Shown here: piece after piece, positions 29,710 through 43,356 of the stretch
How positions within the stretch are numbered: the stretch's first letter is position 1
Layout of the letters: each line of letters begins with the position of its first letter
DNA from: Providencia alcalifaciens
Lineage (GTDB): Bacteria; Pseudomonadota; Gammaproteobacteria; Enterobacterales; Enterobacteriaceae
Length of the DNA stretch: 64,000 nucleotides
Reading direction: 5' to 3'
Assembly (NCBI RefSeq): GCF_915403165.1
Contig: NZ_OU659204.1
Span: 1,240,001-1,304,000, forward strand
Position numbers and translations under genes: made by a program
Notes under the pieces: generated by a model
Database searches by the model: none
The model's input: the letters and a program-made list of their open reading frames with translations, nothing else
What the model was told of the DNA's origin: nothing

Positions 29710-31476
29710 TCAAAGCTCCTCTTGGCGGTGAGCGAGTAATTGGGCAAAAGCACCTTCAGACTGGCTCAGTTGTTGGTAGTCACCACGCTGGATAATTTTC
29801 CCGTTAGACATGACCCAAATTTGGTCGTAATCCAGGGTTTCTTCAAGTAAATGGGTCACTAATAACGTGGTTTGCTGCTCAGATAATTGGTTCAATGTTT
29901 CCATCACACGCTGTTCACTATGTGCATCTAAGCTGGCTGCTGGCTCATCTAATAGTAATAAGCGAGAAGGTTTTAAGAGTACACGAGCAACAGCGACACG
30001 CTGCGCTTGCCCAACAGAAAGGCGTGCGGCGAAATCACCTAAGCGAGTATTTAACCCATCCGGTAAGTTTGGCAGAAATTCCGCGACATAGGCTTTTTCG
30101 ATCGCAGATTGAATTTCTGACTCAGTCGCATTGGGTTTCCCTAGGCAAATATTTTCCTGCAACGTTTGTTCAGGTAAATGCGGGTTTTGCCCAACCCAGC
30201 CTACTAAAGCACGCCATTGTTCTGAGCATAATTGATTGAGTTCATTACCATTAATAGTGATGGAACCACGGTAAGGCAGGAAGCCAAGTAATAAGTTTAA
30301 TAGGGAACTTTTACCCGCACCACTTTGGCCCACTAAGGCGATGCGTTGCTGCGGCTCAATGGTAAAATCGAGAGGGCCCGCGAGGATAGTGCCATCATGG
30401 GAGAGAACTTCCAGCTGTTTGGCTTCAATGCGAATAGGTTGCTCATCAATCACCTTGTCGCCTTGTGGTAATTGTTCGTCACCTTGGCTTTCGAGTAAGG
30501 TCACCAGCGACTCTGCGGCACCTACAGCTTGGGCTTTTGCGTGATAGTAAGTGCCTAGGTCACGCAGAGGTTGGAAAAATTCAGGGGATAAAATCAGTGC
30601 AAGGAAACCTGCAAATAGTGTGACAGGCAGGCCATAACTACCGAAACTTAACTCTCCAAGATAAGAGAACCCGAAATAAACGGCGACTACCGCAATGGAG
30701 ATTGACGCGAAAAACTCCAAGACTCCCGACGATAAAAATGCCATACGCAGGACTTCCATGGTGCGAGAACGGAAGTCTTCGGTGGATTCACGAATTTGGT
30801 TGACTTCCGCTTTGCCACGGAAGAATAGGCGTAGGGTGTCTAATCCACGTAAACGGTCGAGGAAACTGCCACTCAAACGGCTTAAGGCAAGGAAGTTACG
30901 GCGGTTAGCATCGGCAGCACCGAGTCCTACCAGCGCCATAAAAATCGGAATTAACGGGGCAGTTGCAAATAAAATCAGCGCGGCAGCCCAGTTAAACGGG
31001 AAGATAGCAATCAAGATCATGATTGGGATGATGGTGGCTAAATACATTTGCGGAAGATAGCGAGAATAGTAATCTTGCATGTCTTCAATCTGCTCAAGAA
31101 TAATCGTTGCCCAGCTTCCTGCGGGCTTACCTTTGACCCAGACAGGGCCTAACTCTTGCAGTTTATCTAACACCATGCCGCGGACTTGCTGCCTAACGAC
31201 TTGTCCACAGCGGTAGCCAGCGCGTTCACGAAGATAATGAACAACACCGCGTAAAATGAAGACACTAATTAATAACGCAAAGTCAGTGAGGAGCTGCTCT
31301 CGTGGAATATGGTCCATCATGAGCGCTTGTAGGATCACCGCGAGGAACCAAGCCTGCGCAATAATTAATAAACCGCTGACTATGCCTAAGAGCATAGAAA
31401 TTCGGAGCCAACGCTTAGCAGGAGCGCTGTGTTGCTTTAACCAACGCACCAATTCAGTCTGTCTTGATTTATCCAT
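29710..31476 (-). CDS. cydD: Heterodimeric thiol/heme ABC exporter subunit CydD
   Basis: Partner of CydC, 588 residues with six helices, Walker [12 protein letters not shown], signature LSVGQAQRVAVARVLL (V replacing the usual G in the third position, as typical for CydD) and Walker B LLLLDEPAASLDAH. First gene of the cydD-cydC-aat unit. In E. coli trxB lies directly upstream; here a DUF4153 gene is in between. Confidence 0.95.
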   Translation of the reverse strand: MDKSRQTELVRWLKQHSAPAKRWLRISMLLGIVSGLLIIAQAWFLAVILQALMMDHIPREQLLTDFALLISVFILRGVVHYLRERAGYRCGQVVRQQVRGMVLDKLQELGPVWVKGKPAGSWATIILEQIEDMQDYYSRYLPQMYLATIIPIMILIAIFPFNWAAALILFATAPLIPIFMALVGLGAADANRRNFLALSRLSGSFLDRLRGLDTLRLFFRGKAEVNQIRESTEDFRSRTMEVLRMAFLSSGVLEFFASISIAVVAVYFGFSYLGELSFGSYGLPVTLFAGFLALILSPEFFQPLRDLGTYYHAKAQAVGAAESLVTLLESQGDEQLPQGDKVIDEQPIRIEAKQLEVLSHDGTILAGPLDFTIEPQQRIALVGQSGAGKSSLLNLLLGFLPYRGSITINGNELNQLCSEQWRALVGWVGQNPHLPEQTLQENICLGKPNATESEIQSAIEKAYVAEFLPNLPDGLNTRLGDFAARLSVGQAQRVAVARVLLKPSRLLLLDEPAASLDAHSEQRVMETLNQLSEQQTTLLVTHLLEETLDYDQIWVMSNGKIIQRGDYQQLSQSEGAFAQLLAHRQEEL

Positions 31477-31715
31477 AATGATTTAGTTAGCAGGTGTAGT
31501 TTTCATGTTATTGAGTGCAGTTAAGATAGTTGACTTTGTCATCAAATCTAACCGAATTTTTGCCTATCATAACAGCTTCCATCAGATATGTTACATAATA
31601 AAAGCCAGTTATTTGAATAGAACAATTTTTGTTATCGATATGTTTTATAAAGGTAAATCATATTGGGCGTAATATAATTAAATTTGAGCGAACAGAGGAT
31701 GTTACCGTTATTACA
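31477..31715. other. Intergenic region upstream of cydD
   Basis: About 240 bp before the terminator of the next gene. It is AT-rich and presumably holds the cydD promoter. No operator or gene could be supported. Confidence 0.4.
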
Positions 31716-31758
31716 AAGAAAAAATAAGGTGGCTTAATTTATAATTGTTAAGCCACCT
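31716..31758 (-). terminator. Rho-independent terminator after the DUF4153 gene
   Basis: On the minus strand AGGTGGCTTAA and TTAAGCCACCT form a perfect 11-bp stem with a ten-base loop, followed by TATTTTTTCTTTG. It lies 40 bp after the stop codon at 31798. Confidence 0.9.
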
Positions 31759-31797
31759 GCATTTTAGGTTGAAATAATTTTTGGGGAATTTCGTGGG

Positions 31798-33471
31798 TTA
31801 TTCAGGAACAATTTGCAACCAGGTTTTTGGTTTCAATATAAACTGGTTGTTGAGTAGCTTATCCCATGCCGTTTTCTTGGATGGCATATCGTCGAATACC
31901 TCTCTTTGTGTATCGACTAATTTCCATGTGTTATCCATGGATTGCCAAATAGTACATTCATAATCAAGGGACTCGGGGATGGAGTAGCACATCACCACTT
32001 CGTTTGTTCCATCGTTGTTTGCATCAGCCATAAATCCAAGACATTCATAATTGCTGTAATAATTGGTGCAATTCCATGCGTCTCGGATCCCATCTTCCAT
32101 ATCAAACCAGCTTTGTGGCAATGGTTGACTGCCTTTGGCGATGATAAGAACGTCTTTAAGTGGTTTAGGGACATCAGAGTAAGCGCCAACTTTGAGCTGT
32201 GTTTTCGTATCAGGGTCTTGTTCCAGTTTCGTTAACGCTTCTTTTCCTCGGACTCCTAACTTCTCTAAGTCATAAGATAAATCGTAGTTAATTTTAATTT
32301 TTCCTTTCTCAACGGCCGCCATAATGCTGTTCACCGCGATGCGTTGGAAATTACCAATAGGGCTATTAATGATTAAGATAGTGGCAATTAAACCAAGAAT
32401 AGCGACCTTATTTATCGCACCGAGGGAGAATGCCCAGCGGTGTCGTTTTACAATGATTGTGATGCTGTAAGCTAAAATAATCAGGGCTAAGAATAGCGCA
32501 ATAGTAAATGCATATAGCCTACTCACACTCCAGCTATATTGGCTGACACGAATGAAAATACCGTACAGAGAAAGTGCAGAAAATGCATTTAGTAGAACGA
32601 TGCTGATAAGTACAAAGCCATTGATAATAGATTTAAACTGGAATTGGGTTGTGCCATCACCATAAAGGGCATTAATAAAGATAATATTTAAAATCACAAA
32701 ACAGAGCATGGTACCAGAACCTAACTCTGAAGCTGTGTAATGTACGCCAGTTAATATGGAAACAACTAAGCCGGCTAAGAAAATTACGGCGATTAAACTG
32801 AGTAAAGGTAGGAAAAATTGAGAAAAATATTTGGCGATATTATTCAGTTGCATCACCAATTTGGAGCGTAAAAAGAGCAAGCTAGTATTAAAACCAACTA
32901 AAAACGCCACCCAAAGGACAATGTAGTGACCAAGAAATTGGCTGAGTGTTGACAGATTGACAATGCCAAATAAAAAGCTGGCTTGTTTGACGATCAGAGC
33001 TAATAAGCCCCCAATAGCACAGGCGAAAAGGCCGAATAAGGTATTGCGGAAATAGTGCCCGACTAAGCAGCTGTAATTAGCTTTCCAGGTGCCTGTGGTT
33101 TGGCGATTTTGCATCCAAGGCAATATGAAAAAAATCAGGACAGTGAGTGTCGTAATAGAAAGGAAAGCGTCATTGTTATCAGAAATACCAATATCAAGGC
33201 TTTGCCAAGTATTGATCCAAAAAACAAGCACAACGGTTAGGATAATATTGAGATAAAACACCGCTTGTTTGGCATTGGTAATAAGAAAACTGATAACGGA
33301 AGGAACAAAAATAGCCAACATCATGGGTAAATAAGCCCATGTAGGGCTTAATGGAATTTCTATGGAATAATCAAGCGTGGCGGTAATGACAATTCCTTGA
33401 ATAACCGATAGCAAGATAATGATGAAATACGCCAGCTTATTAATGGGCTCTTTTTGCGTTTGAGGCTCCAT
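31798..33471 (-). CDS. DUF4153 family multi-pass membrane protein
   Basis: 557 residues. About 11-12 hydrophobic helices fill residues 12-390, and a soluble domain of about 165 residues follows, containing ADANNDGTNEVVMCYS, a DxNxDG pattern like a calcium- or FG-GAP-type loop. I take it for a DUF4153 protein from the overall membrane layout; the function of that family is unknown. It stands alone between trxB and cydD, interrupting an E. coli-like order, with its own terminator and a 220-bp upstream region. Confidence 0.65.
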   Translation of the reverse strand: MEPQTQKEPINKLAYFIIILLSVIQGIVITATLDYSIEIPLSPTWAYLPMMLAIFVPSVISFLITNAKQAVFYLNIILTVVLVFWINTWQSLDIGISDNNDAFLSITTLTVLIFFILPWMQNRQTTGTWKANYSCLVGHYFRNTLFGLFACAIGGLLALIVKQASFLFGIVNLSTLSQFLGHYIVLWVAFLVGFNTSLLFLRSKLVMQLNNIAKYFSQFFLPLLSLIAVIFLAGLVVSILTGVHYTASELGSGTMLCFVILNIIFINALYGDGTTQFQFKSIINGFVLISIVLLNAFSALSLYGIFIRVSQYSWSVSRLYAFTIALFLALIILAYSITIIVKRHRWAFSLGAINKVAILGLIATILIINSPIGNFQRIAVNSIMAAVEKGKIKINYDLSYDLEKLGVRGKEALTKLEQDPDTKTQLKVGAYSDVPKPLKDVLIIAKGSQPLPQSWFDMEDGIRDAWNCTNYYSNYECLGFMADANNDGTNEVVMCYSIPESLDYECTIWQSMDNTWKLVDTQREVFDDMPSKKTAWDKLLNNQFILKPKTWLQIVPE

Positions 33472-33595
33472 GTCACTTCCTTATTTGAATGAACAAGATA
33501 ATTAAATTGAGTATAGGCATGGGGTAAAAAGAGGAAAATAAACTTGCTCCTAATTCAAGATGGAATGGCGCTTTATTTTTGAAGCAAGAATAAAC

Positions 33596-33654
33596 AAAAA
33601 GCCCCATTTCATTTCGCTGCGAACTTAATGAACGACAACGTAAAAATGGGGCTT
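33596..33654 (-). terminator. Terminator of trxB
   Basis: On the minus strand AAGCCCCATTTTTACG ... GAAATGAAATGGGGCTTTTTG forms a long stem anchored by GCCCCATTT / AAATGGGGC, followed by TTTTTG. It starts about 38 bp after the trxB stop. Confidence 0.8.
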
Positions 33655-33691
33655 CAAGGAATTTAAGATTAGTTATTTTTAGATTAAAAAA

Positions 33692-35207
<1,516 letters not shown>

Positions 35208-35702
35208 ATGATTGACAATAAAAAGCGTCCTGGCAAAGACCTTGACCGTATTGACAGGAATATACTGAACGAATTACAAAAAGACGGGCGTATCTCTAAC
35301 GTTGAACTATCTAAGCGTGTTGGTTTATCTCCAACGCCATGTTTAGAGCGTGTTCGTCGTCTTGAAAGACAGGGTTTCATTTCTGGCTATACCGCACTGT
35401 TAAATCCACACTATTTAGATGCATCGCTGCTGGTTTTCGTTGAAATCACCTTAAACCGTGGAGCGCCAGATGTGTTCGAACAATTCAACACAGCAGTTCA
35501 AAAACTTGAAGAAATTCAAGAATGTCATCTCGTTTCCGGTGACTTTGACTATCTGTTGAAAACGCGTGTGCCAGATATGTCCGCATATCGTAAACTGCTA
35601 GGTGAAACTTTATTACGCCTTCCGGGTGTAAACGATACTCGTACCTACGTAGTTATGGAAGAAGTGAAACAAAGCAACCGCTTAGTGATTAAAACTCGCT
35701 AA
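35208..35702 (+). CDS. lrp: Leucine-responsive regulatory protein Lrp
   Basis: Global regulator of amino-acid metabolism, 164 residues. The helix-turn-helix is in LQKDGRISNVELSKRVGLSP and continues CLERVRRLERQGFI; the C-terminal RAM domain binds leucine (GDFDYLLKTRVPDM). It is almost identical to the E. coli protein. The ribosome site is AAAGAGAGATAAGAG. sdaC-sdaB at the left edge of the window belongs to functions that Lrp controls in E. coli. Confidence 0.98.
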   Translation: MIDNKKRPGKDLDRIDRNILNELQKDGRISNVELSKRVGLSPTPCLERVRRLERQGFISGYTALLNPHYLDASLLVFVEITLNRGAPDVFEQFNTAVQKLEEIQECHLVSGDFDYLLKTRVPDMSAYRKLLGETLLRLPGVNDTRTYVVMEEVKQSNRLVIKTR

Positions 35703-35761
35703 TTGTACTTTGTGTTCATTATTCCTGCACAGCAATCTGCATTGTTGTCGCACTGCTGTTT

Positions 35762-35795
35762 CAACGCTGGGTTTACTCAGCGTTGTTCCGTTTTT
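35762..35795 (+). terminator. Terminator of lrp
   Basis: CAACGCTG and CAGCGTTG (35762-35785) form an eight-bp stem with loop GGTTTACT, followed by TTCCGTTTTT. Confidence 0.75.
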
Positions 35796-36114
35796 AAGCG
35801 CTATAATTTTTCTCTTCAATTATCCCGATGGTTCTTTTTCGAACATTCTCTTGTCATTGTCCACGATAGACTCAAAATTAGTCAGAAATTTTCATTTCAA
35901 TTTATTGATTTTAAAGCTATAAACAATTAAGAATTTTGACCTTAAATAGAGTTTGAAACCCTATTCGTAAGATGAAATACTGAGTCTTATGGTCCCTATG
36001 GTGTGATAATTTGTCTTAATCTCCTTAAAGCAGGCGCGTTTAGGGGATTAGTGTTAGAATAATCATAGGATAATCACGTATTAAGCAAGAACATCAGTCA
36101 GTAAAGAAATAATA
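35796..36114. other. Intergenic region upstream of ftsK
   Basis: About 320 bp. No gene is supported. It carries the ftsK promoter. In E. coli one ftsK promoter is LexA controlled, but no CTGT-N8-ACAG box was seen here. Confidence 0.45.
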
Positions 36115-39100
36115 ATGAGCCAAGAATATACCGAAGATAAGTACATCAAATTTAAAAAGCTCAGTAGCGGCAGACGGCTATTAGAGGTGATTTTGTTGGC
36201 AATCTGCCTCTGTGCGATCTTTCTTATGGTCGCGCTATGGAGCTTTAATCCTTCTGACCCGAGTTGGTCGCAAACTAACTGGGATGCCCCCGTCAAAAAT
36301 TTAGGGGGAAGTATTGGCTCATGGAGTGCGGATATCCTATTTTCCGCATTTGGTATTCTCGCGTTTGCGATCCCGCCATTATTGTTACTCGGGTGTTGGG
36401 CCATTTATCACTATGAGAGCCAGCGTCGTTATATTGATTTTTTCTCGCTCTCTTTACGCCTAATTGGCGGGTTAGCACTGATCCTTTCATCTTGTGGGTT
36501 AGCCGCGCTCAACTTTGATGATTTACCGAACTTCGCTTCTGGCGGGGTTATTGGCAGTGTATTCAGTAATGCAATTATGCCGTGGTTTAACTCATTGGGC
36601 GCTACATTGGCGCTGTTATTCCTCTGGGCAATCAGTTTTACCCTCTTCACAGGGTGGTCTTGGCTAACCATTGCAGAAAAAATTGGGGCAGGGATATTAC
36701 TTCCTATCACCTTGCTAACAAATCGCGCCCGTGGTGATGAACTTGATGACTACGATTATGATGTTGAAGAAACGGAAGAAGCGCTACAGCGTGCTCAAAT
36801 CGCTGAACATCAAGCAAATGATGAAAACCAACAGTTTGATGCGGATGATGTACTGTTTTCCGCGCCAACAGTCTCTGAGCTCGTTTCTGAGGATGTGCAG
36901 CCAGCGGTTGAACCACAGGTTATGGTGGATCCTCTATTAACGGCTGCGCCGCAATCCGTTATTGAGCAAACCCAGCCAAGCGCTTCTTTGGCAGAGCAGC
37001 CTACCTTTACTGCTCAACCAACAGATAATACAATCTTACCGACATTTTCCGCGACAGAAGAGCCTTCAGCGACCAAAGAGCCGCAAACTTACCATTTTGA
37101 AGTGCCTAATGATTATCAGCCTCAAGTGGCGGCAACGCAGGCGTTTTCTCCTGCGCCTGTTATGCCTCAAGAACCGACATTTACACCTGAGCCTGTTTTT
37201 GCTCCAGAACCTGTTTTTGAGTCTAGACTGGCAACTCCAGTATTTACAGCGCCACAGTTTGCACCAGTAGAACCCACCATTGATATGGGAAGCCCCGATG
37301 TGGGTGAATCATCGGTAACTAGCCGTGTTGCCGATCCTGCGGCACTAGCAGCAGCAGGTATTTCGATTGCAGCGATGGAACGCCACGCGCAAGTGAAAAA
37401 GAATTTGGAGCCAGAATTACCTCGTCCAAATCCAGTTCGCTTGCCGACTCGCCGTGAGCTGTATGGTATTCATATTCCATCTCAGCGTGATGCGGAGCTT
37501 CAGCGTCGTCAAGAAGAGGCATCTCAGCGTGAACAGGCTTATCAGCAATGGCCTGCTACTGAAGAACCTGAAAATGAAGTGAAAACTGACGATGAGCTAG
37601 AGCAAGAACGGTTGCTGCGCGTTCAGTTCTTAGAGCAGCAACGTCAACGTTACGGTGAGCCAGAAACAGATACGCAGGATTTTGACGCTGCATTCCAAGT
37701 TAACCAGCCTGCAGTTGATTCTGTTCCAGATTCAGGAATTGCACCAGAGCTAGAAACTCAGCAGGATTCTATGCCTGCGAGTACGTTTACTCAGCCAGAA
37801 ATTGAACATCGTTGGGCTTCTGCACCAGCATTTACGCCAGCTTTTGAGCCAACAGAACAAATAGCGCCAACAGAGCCAACTTCACCTTCCGATATCCACC
37901 GCTTTACTGCCCATGCAGATGATGAGCATGAGCTTGATAATGACGTGGATGATTTTGAACCTAAAATTGATTTAAGTACGCCATTATCGGCATTTGAGCG
38001 TTTCTCGCCGGTGGATGATTTAGTTGATGATGAGCCAGCAGCGCCGCTGTTTATGCCGTCATTTACCGAACCGCCAGTGGAAGCTCGTTCGATAACACAA
38101 CAACAGCCGATAACGCCTGCATATAATGACAATGAATTTGTTGCTCATTCTGTGGGACAGACTCAAACTGCTCCACAGCAGCCACAGCAGCCACAGCAGC
38201 CACAGCAGCCACAGCAGCCACAGCAGCCACAGCAGCCACAGCAGCCACAGCAGCCACAGCAGGATAGCTTATTCCACCCATTCTTGGTTCGTAACGACCA
38301 ACCGTTACCAAAACCGACCACGCCAATGCCGTCACTTGATCTACTGGCAAGTCCACCAGAACAAGAAGAACCCGTGGACATGTTCAAGTTAGAGCAAACA
38401 GCACGGTTAATTGAAGCACGTTTGAATGATTATAGGGTTAAAGCTGAAGTTGTTGGTTTCTCTCCGGGTCCGGTAATCACTCGCTTTGAGTTGGATCTTG
38501 CGCCGGGAGTGAAGGCGGCTCGAATCTCCACATTATCCCGCGATCTTGCGCGTTCATTATCGACGACAGCGGTCCGTGTTGTTGAGGTGATCCCGGGTAA
38601 ACCGTATGTTGGTCTAGAATTACCGAACGAAAAACGTCAAACCGTTTATTTGAGTGAAGTTTTAGACTGTGATGATTTTAGAAAAAATCCATCACCGCTG
38701 ACGATTGTTTTAGGGAAAGATATCGAAGGTGATCCTGTTGTTGCCGACTTGGCAAAAATGCCGCACTTATTAGTGGCGGGTACAACGGGGTCGGGTAAGT
38801 CAGTTGGGGTCAACGCGATGATCCTCAGTATCTTATATAAAGCGAAGCCTGAAGATGTTCGGTTTATTATGATAGACCCGAAAATGCTAGAACTTTCTAT
38901 CTATGAAGGGATCCCGCACCTGTTAACTGAAGTCGTCACTGACATGAAAGATGCGGCAAATGCGCTGCGTTGGTGTGTCAATGAAATGGAACGTCGTTAT
39001 AAACTGATGTCAGCTTTAGGCGTACGTAATCTCGCGGGTTACAACGATAAAATTAAAGCTGCGGCGGATATGAATCGCCCAATTCCTGACCCATTCTGGA

Positions 39101-39804
39101 AACCGGGTGACAGTATGGATATGGAACATCCAATGCTGAAAAAAGAGCCTTATATTGTGGTTATGGTGGATGAATTTGCGGATTTAATGATGACCGCAGG
39201 GAAAAAAGTGGAAGAGCTGATTGCACGCTTGGCTCAAAAAGCGCGTGCAGCGGGTATCCACCTCGTTTTAGCTACCCAGCGTCCATCAGTCGATATCATT
39301 ACTGGGTTAATTAAAGCTAATATTCCAACACGTATTGCCTTTACGGTATCGAGTAAAATTGACTCGCGCACCATTCTTGATCAAAGTGGCGCAGAATCAC
39401 TCTTGGGTATGGGGGATATGCTGTATCTGCCGCCAAACTCATCGATTCCTGTACGTGTTCACGGTGCGTTTGTCCGTGACCAAGAAGTTCATGCTGTCGT
39501 AAATGATTGGAAAGCGCGTGGAAAACCACAATACATTGATAGCATCACAACGTGTAGTGATGATAGCGAAGGTGGTGGAAGTTCAGATAATGGTGATGAA
39601 GATCTCGACCCGTTATTTGACCAAGCTGTCGAATTTGTTGTTGAAAAACAAAGGGTATCTATCTCCGGTGTACAACGTCAATTCCGTATCGGTTACAACC
39701 GTGCGGCTCGAATTGTTGAGCAAATGGAAGATCAAGGCATTGTCAGTGAACCGGGGCATAATGGTAACCGAGAAGTATTAGCTCCGCCATCAATGGGATA
39801 TTAA
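36115..39804 (+). CDS. ftsK: DNA translocase FtsK
   Basis: 1229-residue divisome protein that pumps chromosome termini and activates XerCD at dif. Four membrane helices lie within residues 22-200, followed by a long P/Q/E-rich linker (about 200-750). The motor domain has Walker [15 protein letters not shown] near 888 and Walker [15 protein letters not shown]-terminal gamma winged helix ([20 protein letters not shown]) reads KOPS sites. The linker contains a perfect 10 x 9-bp PQQ repeat at 38173-38262. Shorter than E. coli (1329 residues) because of the linker. Confidence 0.97.
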   Translation: MSQEYTEDKYIKFKKLSSGRRLLEVILLAICLCAIFLMVALWSFNPSDPSWSQTNWDAPVKNLGGSIGSWSADILFSAFGILAFAIPPLLLLGCWAIYHYESQRRYIDFFSLSLRLIGGLALILSSCGLAALNFDDLPNFASGGVIGSVFSNAIMPWFNSLGATLALLFLWAISFTLFTGWSWLTIAEKIGAGILLPITLLTNRARGDELDDYDYDVEETEEALQRAQIAEHQANDENQQFDADDVLFSAPTVSELVSEDVQPAVEPQVMVDPLLTAAPQSVIEQTQPSASLAEQPTFTAQPTDNTILPTFSATEEPSATKEPQTYHFEVPNDYQPQVAATQAFSPAPVMPQEPTFTPEPVFAPEPVFESRLATPVFTAPQFAPVEPTIDMGSPDVGESSVTSRVADPAALAAAGISIAAMERHAQVKKNLEPELPRPNPVRLPTRRELYGIHIPSQRDAELQRRQEEASQREQAYQQWPATEEPENEVKTDDELEQERLLRVQFLEQQRQRYGEPETDTQDFDAAFQVNQPAVDSVPDSGIAPELETQQDSMPASTFTQPEIEHRWASAPAFTPAFEPTEQIAPTEPTSPSDIHRFTAHADDEHELDNDVDDFEPKIDLSTPLSAFERFSPVDDLVDDEPAAPLFMPSFTEPPVEARSITQQQPITPAYNDNEFVAHSVGQTQTAPQQPQQPQQPQQPQQPQQPQQPQQPQQPQQDSLFHPFLVRNDQPLPKPTTPMPSLDLLASPPEQEEPVDMFKLEQTARLIEARLNDYRVKAEVVGFSPGPVITRFELDLAPGVKAARISTLSRDLARSLSTTAVRVVEVIPGKPYVGLELPNEKRQTVYLSEVLDCDDFRKNPSPLTIVLGKDIEGDPVVADLAKMPHLLVAGTTGSGKSVGVNAMILSILYKAKPEDVRFIMIDPKMLELSIYEGIPHLLTEVVTDMKDAANALRWCVNEMERRYKLMSALGVRNLAGYNDKIKAAADMNRPIPDPFWKPGDSMDMEHPMLKKEPYIVVMVDEFADLMMTAGKKVEELIARLAQKARAAGIHLVLATQRPSVDIITGLIKANIPTRIAFTVSSKIDSRTILDQSGAESLLGMGDMLYLPPNSSIPVRVHGAFVRDQEVHAVVNDWKARGKPQYIDSITTCSDDSEGGGSSDNGDEDLDPLFDQAVEFVVEKQRVSISGVQRQFRIGYNRAARIVEQMEDQGIVSEPGHNGNREVLAPPSMGY
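38173..38262 (+). repeat. Ten perfect 9-bp tandem repeats in the FtsK linker
   Basis: The unit CCACAGCAG repeats ten times without a single mismatch, encoding ten Pro-Gln-Gln units. Unit length is a multiple of three, so gain or loss keeps the frame. The absence of synonymous drift suggests recent expansion by slippage. Apparent open frames on the other strand here are by-products of the repeat. Confidence 0.95.
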
Positions 39805-39833
39805 TATTTCATGTGCTAATTGCTGGTTTAATT

Positions 39834-39863
39834 CAAGGGGTGTATAAAGACATACGCCCCTTG
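39834..39863 (+). terminator. Stem-loop between ftsK and lolA
   Basis: CAAGGGGTGTAT pairs with ATACGCCCCTTG with one G-U and a six-base loop, 30 bp after the ftsK stop. The following TAGTATTAATTTT is only loosely T-rich, so partial read-through into lolA is possible. Confidence 0.65.
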
Positions 39864-39890
39864 TAGTATTAATTTTAAGGTCTTTTCTCG

Positions 39891-40511
39891 ATGAAAAAAA
39901 TGATGTTGTTAGGTGCATTAGCCCTGAGTTTAAACGTAGGTCAAGTATTGGCAGATGCGAGTCAAGACCTTCAAGATAGACTGAGTAAAGTGAATAGCTT
40001 CCAAGCGAGCTTCTCTCAGAAAGTGACGAGCCCAGAAGGTGATCTTATCCAAGAGGGTGTTGGTGACTTGTGGATTGAGCGCCCTAACTTATTTAACTGG
40101 AATATGACTTCGCCGGATGAAAGTGTTCTGGTATCAGACGGTAAAAACCTGTGGTTTTACAACCCATTTGTTGAGCAAGTGACGGTGACAAACTTAGCCG
40201 ATGCTACCCAAGATACACCATTCTTGCTATTAACTCGCAACAATCCGCAGGATTGGAAACAGTATTCTATTGTTCAACAAGGCAATACGTTTGATCTCAA
40301 ACCAAAACAGTCTAATGGAACATTAAAAAGTTTCTCTATTACAGTTAACCCGCAAGGGACGATTGAGAAATTTGCTGCGGTTGAACAAGACGGACAAACC
40401 AGCGCATATCAATTAAAACAGCAAAAAAATGGCTCAGTTGACCCAAGTAAATTCAAATTTACGGTACCAAAAGGGGTCACTTTGGATGACCAGCGTTCTC
40501 GCGCTCACTAA
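39891..40511 (+). CDS. lolA: Outer-membrane lipoprotein carrier LolA
   Basis: Periplasmic chaperone that carries lipoproteins from LolCDE to LolB. It has 206 residues with a signal peptide [21 protein letters not shown] cut before DASQDL. The family block [19 protein letters not shown] includes the conserved arginine, and [14 protein letters not shown] follows. rarA follows 24 bp downstream, giving the lolA-rarA-serS order of E. coli. Confidence 0.96.
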   Translation: MKKMMLLGALALSLNVGQVLADASQDLQDRLSKVNSFQASFSQKVTSPEGDLIQEGVGDLWIERPNLFNWNMTSPDESVLVSDGKNLWFYNPFVEQVTVTNLADATQDTPFLLLTRNNPQDWKQYSIVQQGNTFDLKPKQSNGTLKSFSITVNPQGTIEKFAAVEQDGQTSAYQLKQQKNGSVDPSKFKFTVPKGVTLDDQRSRAH

Positions 40512-40535
40512 TATCTAGGGGGTAAAGAGGGTCTC

Positions 40536-41879
40536 GTGGGTAACTTATCTCTCGATTTTTCACAAAATGAATTCCAACCTCTGGCTGCGCGTATGCGGCC
40601 AGAAACGCTTGAACAATATATCGGTCAAACTCATTTACTTGCCGAAGGTAAACCATTACCACGAGCGATTAAGGCGGGTCATTTACACTCAATGATCTTG
40701 TGGGGACCTCCGGGAACGGGGAAAACCACCTTGGCTGAAATTATTGGTCACTACGCACAAGCAGATATCGAGCGTATTTCGGCGGTAACTTCGGGGATCA
40801 AAGAAATCCGCGAATCTATCGAAAAAGCGCGCCAAAACCGCAGTGCGGGGCGAAGAACCATTTTGTTTGTGGATGAAGTTCACCGCTTTAATAAAAGCCA
40901 GCAAGATGCTTTTTTACCTCATATTGAAGACGGTACCATCACTTTTATTGGTGCGACTACCGAAAATCCATCATTTGAACTTAACTCGGCACTGCTTTCT
41001 CGCGCAAGAGTCTATCTATTAAAATCCTTAGAAAGTAATGAGATTGAAGAGGTACTATTGCAAGCATTGGGCGATAGCGCCCGGGGTTTAGGAGGGCAAA
41101 ATATCGTTCTTCCAGATAGTACCCGAAAAATGATTGCCGACTTAGTTAATGGGGATGCAAGGCGCTCATTGAACCTGTTGGAAATGATGTCGGATATGGC
41201 TGAGGCGGATAACCAAGGTCAACGAGTGTTAACCGCCGAGTTACTCAAAGAAGTGAGTGGCGAACGCGCGGCACGCTTCGACAATAAGGGCGATCGTTAC
41301 TATGATTTGATTTCTGCACTGCATAAATCAGTTCGTGGTTCAGCGCCAGATGCTGCGCTTTATTGGTATGCACGAATTATTACTGCTGGCGGCGATCCTC
41401 TGTATGTGGCTCGTCGTTTATTAGCGATTGCCTCTGAAGATGTCGGAAATGCCGATCCTCGAGCCATGCAGGTGGCGATTTCAGCATGGGATTGTTTTAC
41501 TCGTGTAGGCCCGGCAGAAGGGGAGCGAGCAATTGCTCAGGCCATTGTTTATCTTGCATGTGCACCGAAAAGCAATGCAGTTTACACCGCATATAAGGCT
41601 GCAATTAAAGATGCTCAAATGCAGCCAGATTATGATGTTCCTGAACATTTAAGAAACGCCCCTACTAAATTAATGAAAGAGTTAGGTGTCGGTAAAGAGT
41701 ATCGCTATGCTCACGATGAACCGAATGCTTACGCGGCGGGTGAAAACTATTTCCCTGAACCGATGAAAGCGACGCAATACTATTATCCAACCGCGCGCGG
41801 GTTAGAAGGTAAAATTGCTGAAAAACTCGACTGGTTAGCCCAACAAGATCAAATTAGCACAACAAAACGCTATCGCTAA
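40536..41879 (+). CDS. rarA: Replication-associated recombination protein RarA
   Basis: AAA+ ATPase of the clamp-loader clade acting at stalled forks, 447 residues. Walker A is GPPGTGKTT near residue 56, and Walker B is [17 protein letters not shown]. The sensor [21 protein letters not shown] and the C-terminal tetramerisation region [22 protein letters not shown] are conserved. The start is GTG at 40536 with AGGGGGTAAAGAGGG-like purines upstream, giving [20 protein letters not shown] as in E. coli. Confidence 0.96.
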   Translation: MGNLSLDFSQNEFQPLAARMRPETLEQYIGQTHLLAEGKPLPRAIKAGHLHSMILWGPPGTGKTTLAEIIGHYAQADIERISAVTSGIKEIRESIEKARQNRSAGRRTILFVDEVHRFNKSQQDAFLPHIEDGTITFIGATTENPSFELNSALLSRARVYLLKSLESNEIEEVLLQALGDSARGLGGQNIVLPDSTRKMIADLVNGDARRSLNLLEMMSDMAEADNQGQRVLTAELLKEVSGERAARFDNKGDRYYDLISALHKSVRGSAPDAALYWYARIITAGGDPLYVARRLLAIASEDVGNADPRAMQVAISAWDCFTRVGPAEGERAIAQAIVYLACAPKSNAVYTAYKAAIKDAQMQPDYDVPEHLRNAPTKLMKELGVGKEYRYAHDEPNAYAAGENYFPEPMKATQYYYPTARGLEGKIAEKLDWLAQQDQISTTKRYR

Positions 41880-41966
41880 TCGGGTCAATGCGGTAAGGTT
41901 ATAAAGCAATAAAATATTCTAAATATAACGCCGGAGCGCGTTATATTCGCTCTCACAATTGACTAA

Positions 41967-43277
<1,311 letters not shown>

Positions 43278-43295
43278 TGGATATATTTGATGTTG

Positions 43296-43334
43296 AAGGC
43301 TGAGCTTGGTTTTAGACTGGGCTCAGCCTTTTTT
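43296..43334 (+). terminator. Terminator of serS
   Basis: AAGGCTGAGC (43296-43305) pairs with GCTCAGCCTT (43321-43330), followed by TTTTATTG. Confidence 0.9.
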
Positions 43335-43356
43335 ATTGTAAAAATTAATGGTTAAG

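Noticed and set aside
35703..35930. Small open frames directly after lrp
   Set aside because: They overlap the lrp terminator, lack ribosome sites and overlap each other in two frames.
38063..38392. Open frames on both strands over the ftsK repeat (poly AAV, SHS and CCG patterns)
   Set aside because: They are forced by the 9-bp repeat read in other frames; the ftsK frame is clearly the real one.
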